From positions 1 to 64,000 of the forward strand of contig NZ_CP012369.1 of assembly GCF_001267405.1 (NCBI RefSeq): 64,000 nucleotides of DNA, written 5' to 3'. A program made the position numbers and the translations under genes. Of this stretch, positions 10,898-18,537 are shown piece by piece; position 1 is the first letter of the stretch; each line of letters starts with the position of its first letter. The DNA comes from Moorella thermoacetica (GTDB taxonomy: Bacteria > Bacillota > DSM-521 > Neomoorellales > Neomoorellaceae). The notes under the pieces were generated by a model that saw only the letters and a program-made list of their open reading frames with translations, was not told the origin of the DNA and made no database searches.

Positions 10898-11674
10898 ATG
10901 TTCTCAAACGAACGTAAACAAAAGATAATAGAAATCCTGCTGCAAACACCCTCAGTTAGGGTAGCGGAATTGAGCAATCTCTTTCAAGTTTCCGAAGTCA
11001 CCATCCGCCGTGATCTGCAGGAATTAGAAGCTGCTGGCCTTCTTAAACGTACCCATGGCGGTGCCGTGAGCATTACTACGGCTTCCTTTGAACCCGCTTT
11101 GGTTGAAAAAGAAGAAGAGCACCTGGAGGAGAAAAAGGCCATTGCCCGAGCGGCTGTGGACTTAATAGCCGAAGGTGATACCATTCTCCTGGACGCCGGT
11201 TCCACCACCTTGCAGCTGGCTCGCCTGCTGAAGGCGAATAAAAAACAGCGTTTAACAGTAGTGACTAACGCCCTTAATGTGGCCTGGGAACTGGCCTTTG
11301 TTGAAACTATCGATTTAATCCTCACCAGCGGCCACCTGCGAAACCGTACCCTTTCCGCTGTCGGTCCCATCGCTGACAACACCCTGCAGGGTTTATATGT
11401 CGATAAAGTTTTTCTGGCCACCAACAGCCTGGATGTCGAGCGCGGTCTGACTACGCCCAATATCTACGAGGCGCAGACGAAGCAAAAAATGGTCAAGGCT
11501 GGTTGTGAGATTATTGTCTTGGCCGACCACAGCAAGTTCGGCCGTATCTCATTAGGCCTTATCTGCCCGGTTACCGCCGTTGATCGCATCATTACCGATG
11601 CCGGTGCTCCTGCGGAGGACCTGGCGCGCCTGAAGGAGCGTGGCGTGGAAGTAATAGTAGCCGGTGGAAACTAA
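10898..11674 (+). CDS. fruR: DeoR-family transcriptional regulator of the fructose PTS
   Basis: A 258-residue DeoR-type repressor. The N-terminal winged helix carries the family signature (VAELSNLFQVSEVTIRRDLQ, about residues 18-37), followed by LEAAGLLKRTHGGAV. The C-terminal sugar-phosphate sensing domain has ILLDAGSTTLQLAR and ADHSKFGR. It stands directly upstream of 1-phosphofructokinase and the fructose PTS genes, the typical place of FruR in Gram-positive bacteria, whose effector is usually fructose 1-phosphate. Regulation of the operon is inferred from position and the inverted repeat at its promoter. The ribosome-binding site (GAAAGG, about 12 bases away) is weak. Confidence 0.9.
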   Translation: MFSNERKQKIIEILLQTPSVRVAELSNLFQVSEVTIRRDLQELEAAGLLKRTHGGAVSITTASFEPALVEKEEEHLEEKKAIARAAVDLIAEGDTILLDAGSTTLQLARLLKANKKQRLTVVTNALNVAWELAFVETIDLILTSGHLRNRTLSAVGPIADNTLQGLYVDKVFLATNSLDVERGLTTPNIYEAQTKQKMVKAGCEIIVLADHSKFGRISLGLICPVTAVDRIITDAGAPAEDLARLKERGVEVIVAGGN

Positions 11675-11827
11675 GCTGTTGGGAGGGGAACGTGTTCTCT
11701 ACATCCCTGTCATTTAATACTAAAGATCAAGGTGCTCAAATAAGGAAAAGAAACTTTTTCCTGATCCTACAATTATTAAATTTAAACATAAACTAAATTA
11801 TCCCTGGAGGTAAATAAGTGATAGCAA

Positions 11828-12754
11828 ATGATAGCCACAATTACTTTGAATCCAGCTATTGATAAATCAATTATTATTTCTAAATTTACTATTGGGAAGA
11901 CGAATCGAGCCAGAGTAGACAGGATAGATCCCGGAGGCAAAGGTATCAATGTAGCAAAAGTTTTAAAGCAACTGGGGTGCCAGGTAATTACTTCCGGTTT
12001 CCTGGCAGGAAACAATGGACGCTATATTGCAGCTTACTTAACAGAACAAGAAATAATGAATGATTTTATCGTCATCCCTGGCGAAACGAGGCAGAATCTA
12101 AAAATCGTTGATCCAGTTAAAAAGACGATAACTGAAATTAATGAGCCGGGTGCTGAGGTAGATGAGAGCTATCTAAAACAATTGAAGGATAAGGTAGAAG
12201 AACTGGCAGCGCAATGCCAGGTGATAGTTTTTTCTGGAAGCCTGCCTCCGGGTTTGCCGGATCATACTTACAAACAATTAATTCTCCTGGCAAAAGAGAG
12301 GGGGGCACAGACAATTTTAGACACCGGAGGAAAAGCTTTATGGAAGGGGCTTGAAGCATGTCCTACATTAATTAAGCCTAACAAGCAAGAAGTAGAAGAA
12401 CTACTTCAGATGGAGGTGGGAGGAGGGAGGCTATTAGATGCTGCCGATCACCTTTTAGCTTTGGGGTTGGATGTAGTAGTAATTTCCCTTGGTGCTGAAG
12501 GTGCCCTTTTAGCCTCAGGCAATCAAAAATTAAGGGCCCATCCGCCTGCAGTAGAAGCAAATAGTACAGTAGGTGCGGGAGACGCAATGGTAGCAGTTTT
12601 CGCTTATGGGTTAGAAAGGGGTTTACCTTTAGCTGAAACTCTGCGGTTGGCCACTGCCGTAAGTGCGGCAACAGCCGCTGCCCATGGAAGCGAGGTGGGG
12701 GATATAGAGCTAGCTAAAAATATGTTACACGAGGTAAAAATACAAGAAATATAG
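11828..12754 (+). CDS. fruK: 1-phosphofructokinase
   Basis: A PfkB-family kinase of 308 residues that converts fructose 1-phosphate to fructose 1,6-bisphosphate. It begins MIATITLNPAID, has DPGGKGINVAKVLKQLG for substrate binding, and the C-terminal anion-hole motif VGAGDAMVA with the catalytic aspartate. ATG 11828 is 17 bases from the best Shine-Dalgarno sequence (CTGGAGG, 11804-11810). A GTG at 11818 in another frame is better spaced and would make a 14-codon peptide that overlaps the fruK start, so coupled initiation is possible. Codons and base composition here are clearly more AT-rich than in flanking genes. Confidence 0.95.
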   Translation: MIATITLNPAIDKSIIISKFTIGKTNRARVDRIDPGGKGINVAKVLKQLGCQVITSGFLAGNNGRYIAAYLTEQEIMNDFIVIPGETRQNLKIVDPVKKTITEINEPGAEVDESYLKQLKDKVEELAAQCQVIVFSGSLPPGLPDHTYKQLILLAKERGAQTILDTGGKALWKGLEACPTLIKPNKQEVEELLQMEVGGGRLLDAADHLLALGLDVVVISLGAEGALLASGNQKLRAHPPAVEANSTVGAGDAMVAVFAYGLERGLPLAETLRLATAVSAATAAAHGSEVGDIELAKNMLHEVKIQEI

Positions 12755-12805
12755 AAAAAAGCATTCTAAAACAAGTATCCAAAACAAGGAGGAAAAGGGT
12801 AATTA

Positions 12806-14194
12806 ATGAAAAAAATAGTTGCTGTTACTTCCTGCCCGACAGGAATAGCCCACACCTATATGGCAGCGGAAGCTTTGCAAAAGGCAGCTAAAGAACAGGG
12901 AGTGGCGATAAAAGTAGAAACCCGTGGGTCTATTGGGGTTGAAAATGAACTGACGCCAGCAGATATCGAAGAGGCCGTGGCAGTTATTATAGCTGCAGAT
13001 GCTAAAGTAGATGAGGAAAAATTTCAAGGGAAGCCCATAGTTAGGTCTTCAACGGGAGAAGCTATTAAAAATGCTAAAACTTTGATAGACAAAACTTTAA
13101 GCTTGGAGGGTAAAGCGTCCTCAAGGCAAATTACTGATTTTATTCGTGAGGTCGAGCAGCGCAAAAGTGAGCGGAGGTCCCAGGCTACTGGTTTTTATAA
13201 ACACTTAATGACAGGCGTATCGTATATGATACCCTTTGTGGTAGCAGGTGGAATAATCATTGCTCTTTCCTTCATATTTGGTATCGAGGCCTTTAAGCAA
13301 GAGGGTACTTTAGCCGCCAACCTTATGCGTATTGGTGGCGGTTCAGCTTTTGCCTTAATGGTGCCAATACTGGCAGGGTATATTGCATTTTCCATTGCTG
13401 ATCGGCCGGGCCTGGCTCCAGGAATTATAGGAGGTATGCTGGCTACTCAAATGGGGGCAGGTTTTCTGGGAGGAATTGTTGCTGGATTTCTGGCTGGTTA
13501 TGTGGCCAAATTTTTACGAGATAATATTAAGCTCCCTGCGGGTCTGGAAGGATTAAAACCGGTATTAATAATTCCACTAATTTCTACTTTAATAGTGGGT
13601 TTGTTGTTAATCTACGTTATAGGAACTCCCGTAAAAGTTATAATGGATGGTCTTGAACATTGGTTGACGTCAATGAGCAGAGGCAATGCTGTTATTTTAG
13701 GCTTTATTCTAGGTGCTATGATAGCCTTCGATATGGGAGGACCGGTAAACAAAGCGGCTTATACCTTTGCGGTTGGGTTGCTTGGTAGCAATATTTATGA
13801 GCCCCAGGCTGCGGTTATGGCTGCCGGCATGACGCCTCCTTTAGGTTTAGCTCTAGCTACTTTGCTGTTCCCTAAAAAGTTTACTAGCGAAGAAAGAGAG
13901 GCTGGTAAGGCAGCAGCAGTTTTAGGGATTTCTTTTATTACCGAAGGCGCTATTCCCTTTGCTGCATCTGATCCTTTCAGGGTGATTCCATCTATTGTGG
14001 CAGGTTCAGCCGTAGCTGGTGTTCTCTCCATGGCTTTTAATGCAACCCTGAGGGCGCCACATGGAGGCATTTTCGTCCTTGCCATCCCTAATGCAGTAGG
14101 GCACTTAGGATTATATAGCCTGTCTATTGCCATTGGTACCCTCGTCACGGCTTTAATGGTGTCACTTTTGAAACCCAACAAAGAAATAAAATAA
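12806..14194 (+). CDS. fruA: PTS fructose transporter subunit IIBC
   Basis: Membrane permease that imports fructose and phosphorylates it to fructose 1-phosphate. The first 100 residues are the IIB domain with the phosphocysteine Cys10 in TSCPTGIAHTYMAAEALQ. The rest is a IIC domain of many hydrophobic helices, with the fructose-family GGPVNKAAYTF and TEGAIPFAASDP motifs. 462 residues; the IIA domain is not fused but encoded next door. RBS AAGGAGGAAAAGGG precedes ATG 12806. It is part of the fruK-IIBC-IIA-HPr-EI operon. Confidence 0.95.
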   Translation: MKKIVAVTSCPTGIAHTYMAAEALQKAAKEQGVAIKVETRGSIGVENELTPADIEEAVAVIIAADAKVDEEKFQGKPIVRSSTGEAIKNAKTLIDKTLSLEGKASSRQITDFIREVEQRKSERRSQATGFYKHLMTGVSYMIPFVVAGGIIIALSFIFGIEAFKQEGTLAANLMRIGGGSAFALMVPILAGYIAFSIADRPGLAPGIIGGMLATQMGAGFLGGIVAGFLAGYVAKFLRDNIKLPAGLEGLKPVLIIPLISTLIVGLLLIYVIGTPVKVIMDGLEHWLTSMSRGNAVILGFILGAMIAFDMGGPVNKAAYTFAVGLLGSNIYEPQAAVMAAGMTPPLGLALATLLFPKKFTSEEREAGKAAAVLGISFITEGAIPFAASDPFRVIPSIVAGSAVAGVLSMAFNATLRAPHGGIFVLAIPNAVGHLGLYSLSIAIGTLVTALMVSLLKPNKEIK

Positions 14195-14212
14195 AATTGG
14201 AGGACCTTAAAA

Positions 14213-14677
14213 ATGGATATAAGAAATTTGATCAGTGAAGATTTAATTACGCTTGATTTAAAAGCTAGAGATAAACAAACAGCCATAAGAGAACTGGCTG
14301 GCCTTTTAGAGAAGTGCGGTTTAATTACTAATGAAGATGAATTTCTTCAAGACGTCTTAAAAAGGGAGGCCATGACAACTACGGGCATTGGGTATGGTAT
14401 TGCCATACCCCATGCAAAATCTAAAGCAGTTAAAAAATCGGCAGTAGTCTTTGGTCGTTCTAAACTGGGGGTTGAATGGGAAAGCCTGGATGGACAACCG
14501 GTGGATATGGTTTTTCTAATTGCAACGCCAGCAGAGCAGAAAGAGAATGAGCATTTAAAGGTGTTATCGTTGCTTTCCCGCAAATTGGTCTATGAAGAAT
14601 TTCGCCAGCGCCTGCGGGATTCTAAAACTATCCAAGAGATATTAGAAATATTGAATACGGTGGTAGAAGGAGATTAG
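14213..14677 (+). CDS. PTS fructose subunit IIA
   Basis: A 154-residue fructose/mannitol-type IIA protein that takes phosphate from HPr and gives it to the IIB domain. The phospho-accepting residue is His67 in GIAIPHAKS. The surrounding TTTGIGYGIAIPH and DGQPVDMVFLIATP motifs are typical of the family. It starts 18 bases after the IIBC gene and ends 4 bases before ptsH, so the subunits are made from one message. Confidence 0.95.
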   Translation: MDIRNLISEDLITLDLKARDKQTAIRELAGLLEKCGLITNEDEFLQDVLKREAMTTTGIGYGIAIPHAKSKAVKKSAVVFGRSKLGVEWESLDGQPVDMVFLIATPAEQKENEHLKVLSLLSRKLVYEEFRQRLRDSKTIQEILEILNTVVEGD

Positions 14678-14681
14678 AGAA

Positions 14682-14963
14682 ATGATTACAAAAGAACTAA
14701 CCATCACCAATGAAACAGGCCTTCATGCCCGTCCGGCTACTCTTTTTGTCCAAACTGCCCAGTCATTTAAAAGTAAAATAGGCATAACAAAGGGAAATAG
14801 ACAAGCCGACGCCAAAAGTATTCTGGCAGTAATGGGCCTGGGAATCACCAAAGACACTTCCATTACGATATGGGCGGAAGGGGAAGACGAGAAGGAAGCT
14901 ATAGAGGCCTTAGAACGATTAGTTAAAAGCAATTTCCGGGAAGGTATTGAAGATGCTTCTTAA
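14682..14963 (+). CDS. ptsH: phosphocarrier protein HPr
   Basis: HPr carries phosphate from enzyme I to IIA. The catalytic His15 is in NETGLHARPATLF, and Ser46 lies in ADAKSILAVMGLG, the site that HPr kinase uses in Firmicute carbon-catabolite control. Both residues are present, so the protein could serve in transport and in CcpA signalling; no HPr kinase gene is in this window. 93 residues, slightly longer than usual at the C-terminus. Its 3' end overlaps ptsI by 11 bases. Confidence 0.96.
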   Translation: MITKELTITNETGLHARPATLFVQTAQSFKSKIGITKGNRQADAKSILAVMGLGITKDTSITIWAEGEDEKEAIEALERLVKSNFREGIEDAS

Positions 14964-16662
14964 GGGAATAGCTATTTCCCCGGGTAAGGTGATAGGACGG
15001 GCACACCGGTTAATAGAGCATGCCAACAATTACTCCAGGAGCTTTTTAACCAGTGAAGTAGAGAAGGAGAAAGAGCTTGCCAGGTTAGCACAGGCTTTCA
15101 ACCAGGCTAAGGAACAACTGGCAAGCCTCATTGATAAAACTAAACGCGAGATTGGCCTCCAGGAAGCTAAAATTTTTGAAGCCCATCTTTTACTTCTTTC
15201 CGATCCGCTATTGGGGGAAAAAATAAGAACAAAAATCCAGGTGGAAGGGAAAGATGCTGTCTGGGCGGTTAGTGAAGCTACCGAAGAAATAGCTCAGGAG
15301 TTTGCCTCCCTGGAGGATGAATACTTCCGCGAAAGGGCTGTGGACATTCGCGATATAGGCCGGCGTCTAATTGCCTGTCTGGGAAATGGCTTAGAGGAAG
15401 TAAGCGACGAGGCAACCAACACCATAATTGTAGCTGAAGAATTAACGCCTTCCCAAACAGCCAGTTTTTCTCGCCGCACAGTAGCCGGGATTATTACCGA
15501 AAAGGGAGGACCTACCAGTCATACAGCAGTGGTAGCCAGGTCATTAGGTATACCTGCAGTCTCCGGAGTAACCAACTTATTAGACCTGGTTAAAGATGGT
15601 GATTTCGTTTTCATAGACGGAAATAATGGGGTAATACATTTAAACCCCGATGTAGAAGAGATCAAGAACCTGCCGACCAACGGGCAAAACAATTGGAGAG
15701 AAAAAAGGTGTATAAGGAATGCTTTAGCTAAAGCCATAACCCGTGATGGACATGAAATAGAGGTAGCAACAAATCTCCGCAACTTTGAAGAGGCGGAGTT
15801 AGCGCTGGCATATGGCGCCGAAGGCGTAGGGCTCTTCCGAACAGAATTTCTTTATATGAATCGCCAGGAGCCTCCGGGAGAAGAAGAACAATTTTTGATT
15901 TACCGGGACGTGTTACTTGCCTTAAAAGATAAACCCGTGATTGTGCGCACCCTGGACATTGGGGGCGATAAACATCTGCCTTACCTTGAGCAAGATAAAG
16001 AAGATAACCCATTTTTAGGCTTGAGGGGAATAAGGCTGTGTTTAAAACACAAAGACCTTTTTAAGACACAACTGAAAGCCTTGCTACGTGCTTCTTCTTA
16101 CGGTAATCTCAAGCTCATGTTTCCCATGGTAACGACCTTGGAGGAAATCCGCCAGGCTAAAACTCTCCTGGAAGAAGCACGAGAAGAGTTGCAGGTTGCT
16201 GGTATAGAAACAAGTATAAATATTCCCATCGGTATTATGATCGAAGTGCCAGCGGCGGCTCTCATGGCCGATATTTTAGCCAGCGAAGTGGACTTTTTCA
16301 GCATAGGCACCAATGATTTAACCCAATACACATTGGCCGTAGATCGGGACAATGAAAAAGTAGCAGTTCTTTACGATGTCTACCATCCGGCAGTTTTAAA
16401 ATTTATTTACCAGGTGGTGGATGCTGCTCACCGAAAGGGCAAATGGGTAGGTCTTTGTGGTGAGCTGGGCGGAGATAGCCTGGCTGCACCTCTCCTGGTA
16501 GGTCTGGGGCTGGACGAGATAAGTATGAGTCCTGTATTTATTCCCGCAATGAAGGAAAGAATACGAGCACTTTCTTATGAGGAGGGACGGGAATTGGTGC
16601 GGCGACTGCTGGAACTGCCCGGTGCTAAAGAAGTAAGAGAGGTGTTAGTAAAAACATCATAG
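14953..16662 (+). CDS. ptsI: PTS enzyme I (phosphoenolpyruvate-protein phosphotransferase)
   Basis: The soluble enzyme that starts the PTS relay by transferring phosphate from phosphoenolpyruvate to HPr. Visible are the phosphohistidine loop GGPTSHTAVVARSLGIPAV with His190, and the PEP-binding TIM-barrel motifs GVGLFRTEFLYM, RTLDIGGDKHLPYL and FSIGTNDLTQYTLAVDRDN. ATG 14953 is preferred over TTG 14947 because GGGAAGG lies at the right distance and the protein then starts MLLKGIAISPGKVIG. 569 residues, full length. A bidirectional terminator follows. Confidence 0.97.
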   Translation: MLLKGIAISPGKVIGRAHRLIEHANNYSRSFLTSEVEKEKELARLAQAFNQAKEQLASLIDKTKREIGLQEAKIFEAHLLLLSDPLLGEKIRTKIQVEGKDAVWAVSEATEEIAQEFASLEDEYFRERAVDIRDIGRRLIACLGNGLEEVSDEATNTIIVAEELTPSQTASFSRRTVAGIITEKGGPTSHTAVVARSLGIPAVSGVTNLLDLVKDGDFVFIDGNNGVIHLNPDVEEIKNLPTNGQNNWREKRCIRNALAKAITRDGHEIEVATNLRNFEEAELALAYGAEGVGLFRTEFLYMNRQEPPGEEEQFLIYRDVLLALKDKPVIVRTLDIGGDKHLPYLEQDKEDNPFLGLRGIRLCLKHKDLFKTQLKALLRASSYGNLKLMFPMVTTLEEIRQAKTLLEEAREELQVAGIETSINIPIGIMIEVPAAALMADILASEVDFFSIGTNDLTQYTLAVDRDNEKVAVLYDVYHPAVLKFIYQVVDAAHRKGKWVGLCGELGGDSLAAPLLVGLGLDEISMSPVFIPAMKERIRALSYEEGRELVRRLLELPGAKEVREVLVKTS

Positions 16663-16670
16663 GACGAATT

Positions 16671-16699
16671 AAAGACCCGCCGTTGGAGCGCGGGTCTTT
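16671..16699. terminator. hairpin terminator between convergent ptsI and aminotransferase remnant
   Basis: Perfect 10-bp stem AAAGACCCGC (16671-16680) with GCGGGTCTTT (16690-16699), nine-base loop. A/T-rich ends on both sides suit both directions, though the T-runs are short. Confidence 0.65.
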
Positions 16700-16718
16700 A
16701 CACTAATTAGCGGCCCTT

Positions 16719-17309
16719 TTACGCCTTTTTCCCGGCCAGAAACTCTGCCAGGCGGTCCAGGCCTTCTTTGATGTTTTCCAGGGAATTGGCGTAGGAGATG
16801 CGGAGATACCCCTCGCAGTTGCGGCCGAAGTCGATACCCGGGGTGACGGCTACCCGGGCCTTCTCTAAAATTTCAAAGGCGAAGGAATAGGAATCGCCGG
16901 TATATTTCTTAACGTTGGCCAGGGCATAGAAGGCGCCGGTAGGCTCGACCCGGGTGGCCAGGCCCATGGTCTTGAGGCGTGCTAAAAGATAGCGGCGGCG
17001 CTCGTCGTAAGTGGCGACCATTTGCGCCACGTGTTCGTCACATTCCCGCAGGGCGGCGATACCTGCGGCCTGGACGAAGGAACCGGCGCAGATAAAGAGG
17101 TTTTGCTGCAGTTTTTGTAAAGGGCGGATAAATTCCGGCGGGGCGATGACGTAACCCAGGCGCCAGCCGGTCATGGCGTAGAGTTTGGAGAAGCCGTTGA
17201 TGGCTTCCATTTCTTTGGCCTTTTCCAGGATGTCCATGACAATAAAGGGCGGCATTCCCCTAGCCCTGCTGGCGATATTTTTTTCCCCGTCAGGCATGAT
17301 CTTCACCAC
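16719..17309 (-). pseudogene. class I/II aminotransferase with large internal in-frame deletion
   Basis: The reading frame is open (196 residues) but the protein is a splice of two ends of a PLP-dependent aminotransferase that is normally near 390 residues. The N-terminus (IASRARGMPPFIVMDILEKA) is followed, after KEMEA, directly by INGFSKLYAMTGWRLGYV, which contains the PLP-binding lysine and normally lies around residue 230. Roughly 190 residues, including the PLP phosphate- and ring-binding parts, are missing. The C-terminal domain is intact (PGIDFGRNCEGYLRISYANS). The junction is near 17205. A product could be made but should not work as an aminotransferase. Start GTG 17309 has no convincing ribosome-binding site. 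Confidence 0.85.
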
Positions 17310-17386
17310 TTTAATTGACTGAGAATGATAATGGGTTAACGCTTTTTTCGCTACAGGGAAGGCGAAATCCTGCCTCTTAACTCATG

Positions 17387-17395
17387 TGCTATAAT
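17387..17395 (+). promoter_or_regulatory. extended -10 promoter for the methyltransferase gene
   Basis: TGCTATAAT is a perfect extended -10. No good -35 is seen at 17 bases. It overlaps the first in-frame ATG of the next reading frame, which argues that translation starts downstream at GTG 17415. Confidence 0.5.
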
Positions 17396-17414
17396 GATTT
17401 TGGTGAGGAAATCA

Positions 17415-18029
17415 GTGGACAGGGAACTGACGGAAATAATCAAGAAGCGCTATAACCGCACGGCCCTCTTTTACGATTGGATGGACCGGATGATCCCTGC
17501 TGGTTTACGCCGGCGGGTGTGGCAGGAGGCCCGGGGCCGGGTACTTGAGGTCGGCGTGGGTACGGGGGCCAACTTTCCTTTCTACCCCTCTGGCTGCCGG
17601 GTGACGGCTATTGATTTTAGTCCGGGAATGCTGGCCAGGGCCCGGCAGAAGTTACATCTGGCCCGGGTGCCGGTGGATTTACGCGAAATGGACGTCCAGC
17701 ACCTGGAATTTGATGCCGCCACCTTTGATACAGTAGTAGCCACCTGTGTTTTTTGCACCGTACCCGACCCCGTCCGGGGATTGCAGGAAGTTTGCCGCGT
17801 CTGCCGGCCGGAGGGGAAGATCGTCCTCCTGGAGCACGTCCGTAGTGAGCACTGGCTCCTGGGCCCCCTTATGGACGCCCTCAATCCCCTGGTCCTGTAT
17901 CTTATCGGGTCCAACATCAACCGGCGGACGGTGATCAACGTGAGGAAGGCCGGTATCATAATTGAGCGAGAGGAGAATCTGGCAGGGAAAATAGTCAAGT
18001 TAATCGTCGGCCGTCCCGGGAAAGCCTGA
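17415..18029 (+). CDS. class I SAM-dependent methyltransferase (UbiE/phospholipid-type)
   Basis: A SAM-dependent methyltransferase of about 204 residues. The N-terminal YNRTALFYDWMDRM resembles UbiE and phosphatidylethanolamine N-methyltransferases. Motif I is VLEVGVGTGANFPFYP, followed by VTAIDFSPGMLARARQKL and motif IV-like DTVVATCVFCTV. The substrate cannot be told from sequence. Start GTG 17415 is chosen because GTGAGG lies six bases upstream and the earlier ATG 17394 lies inside the promoter -10. It stands alone between the aminotransferase remnant, which is divergent, and the serine T-box. Confidence 0.85.
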   Translation: MDRELTEIIKKRYNRTALFYDWMDRMIPAGLRRRVWQEARGRVLEVGVGTGANFPFYPSGCRVTAIDFSPGMLARARQKLHLARVPVDLREMDVQHLEFDAATFDTVVATCVFCTVPDPVRGLQEVCRVCRPEGKIVLLEHVRSEHWLLGPLMDALNPLVLYLIGSNINRRTVINVRKAGIIIEREENLAGKIVKLIVGRPGKA

Positions 18030-18103
18030 ACCAGTCAGGGCCTGAGGTGGGGGTAGATAGGCTTATAGTTTTTTAAGAATATGTTAAGTATGGCATCCGG
18101 GTC

Positions 18104-18132
18104 TTGCGTTCCTGCACTTGTTATGCTAATAT
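18104..18132 (+). promoter_or_regulatory. promoter of the T-box leader
   Basis: TTGCGT (18104-18109), 17-base spacer, TAATAT (18127-18132) with TGC before it as an extended -10. Transcription would start near 18139, just before the T-box 5' end. Confidence 0.5.
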
Positions 18133-18154
18133 AACCTACAAAATCACCTTTGCC

Positions 18155-18404
18155 AAAGCGATGAAGGGGAGTGCCGGCGGCCCACTCCGGTAGGCGAGAG
18201 AGCTGGTGGTTGGTGGGAACCAGCCCGGAGGCTGTCGGGAGGCACCCCTGAGTACCCGGCGAGAAATCCTGTTAAGGAATTAAGCCGGGGCGGTCATGTC
18301 CGTTACGCATGTCGAGGGGGTCAGGTTTGGCATAATAACCTGGCCAAGCAGGGTGGCACCGCGGGTAAAACTCTCGTCCCTTTTACTAGGGGCGAGAGTT
18401 TTTA
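18155..18404 (+). promoter_or_regulatory. T-box leader, probably tRNA-Ser-responsive
   Basis: A T-box antitermination leader. The conserved T-box sequence AGGGTGGCACCGCGGG is at 18350-18365. The 5' side has AAAGCGATGAAGGGGAG and the GAGAGAGC / GGTTGGTGGGAACC stem I landmarks. A terminator follows: CTCTCGTCCC (18371-18380) pairs with GGGGCGAGAG (18389-18398), then TTTTTATTTT. In the expected specifier loop I read CTG-AGT-ACC, which gives AGT (18251-18253), a serine codon. Uncharged tRNA-Ser(GCU), encoded at 25891, would then stabilise the antiterminator. The specifier is inferred from loop position and fits the serine genes downstream. Confidence 0.93.
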
Positions 18405-18455
18405 TTTTAGGTGGCTGCTGTTACCATAAAGGGAGGTTGGAAAAGGAGGAGATAC

Positions 18456-18485
18456 GTGCTGCTATTTACTTTTCTGTATAGATGA
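18456..18485 (+). other. nine-codon open frame with strong ribosome-binding site after the T-box
   Basis: AAAAGGAGG (18441-18449) precedes GTG 18456 by six bases; the frame is VLLFTFLYR then TGA. It lies between the T-box terminator and the aminotransferase gene. It may be a leader peptide, a translation-coupling device, or chance. No conserved residue pattern can be judged from one sequence. Confidence 0.25.
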
Positions 18486-18537
18486 AGTGATGTTTATTTT
18501 ATAAAGTATTACTTAATTACTTGGGAGGTTGATTTTG

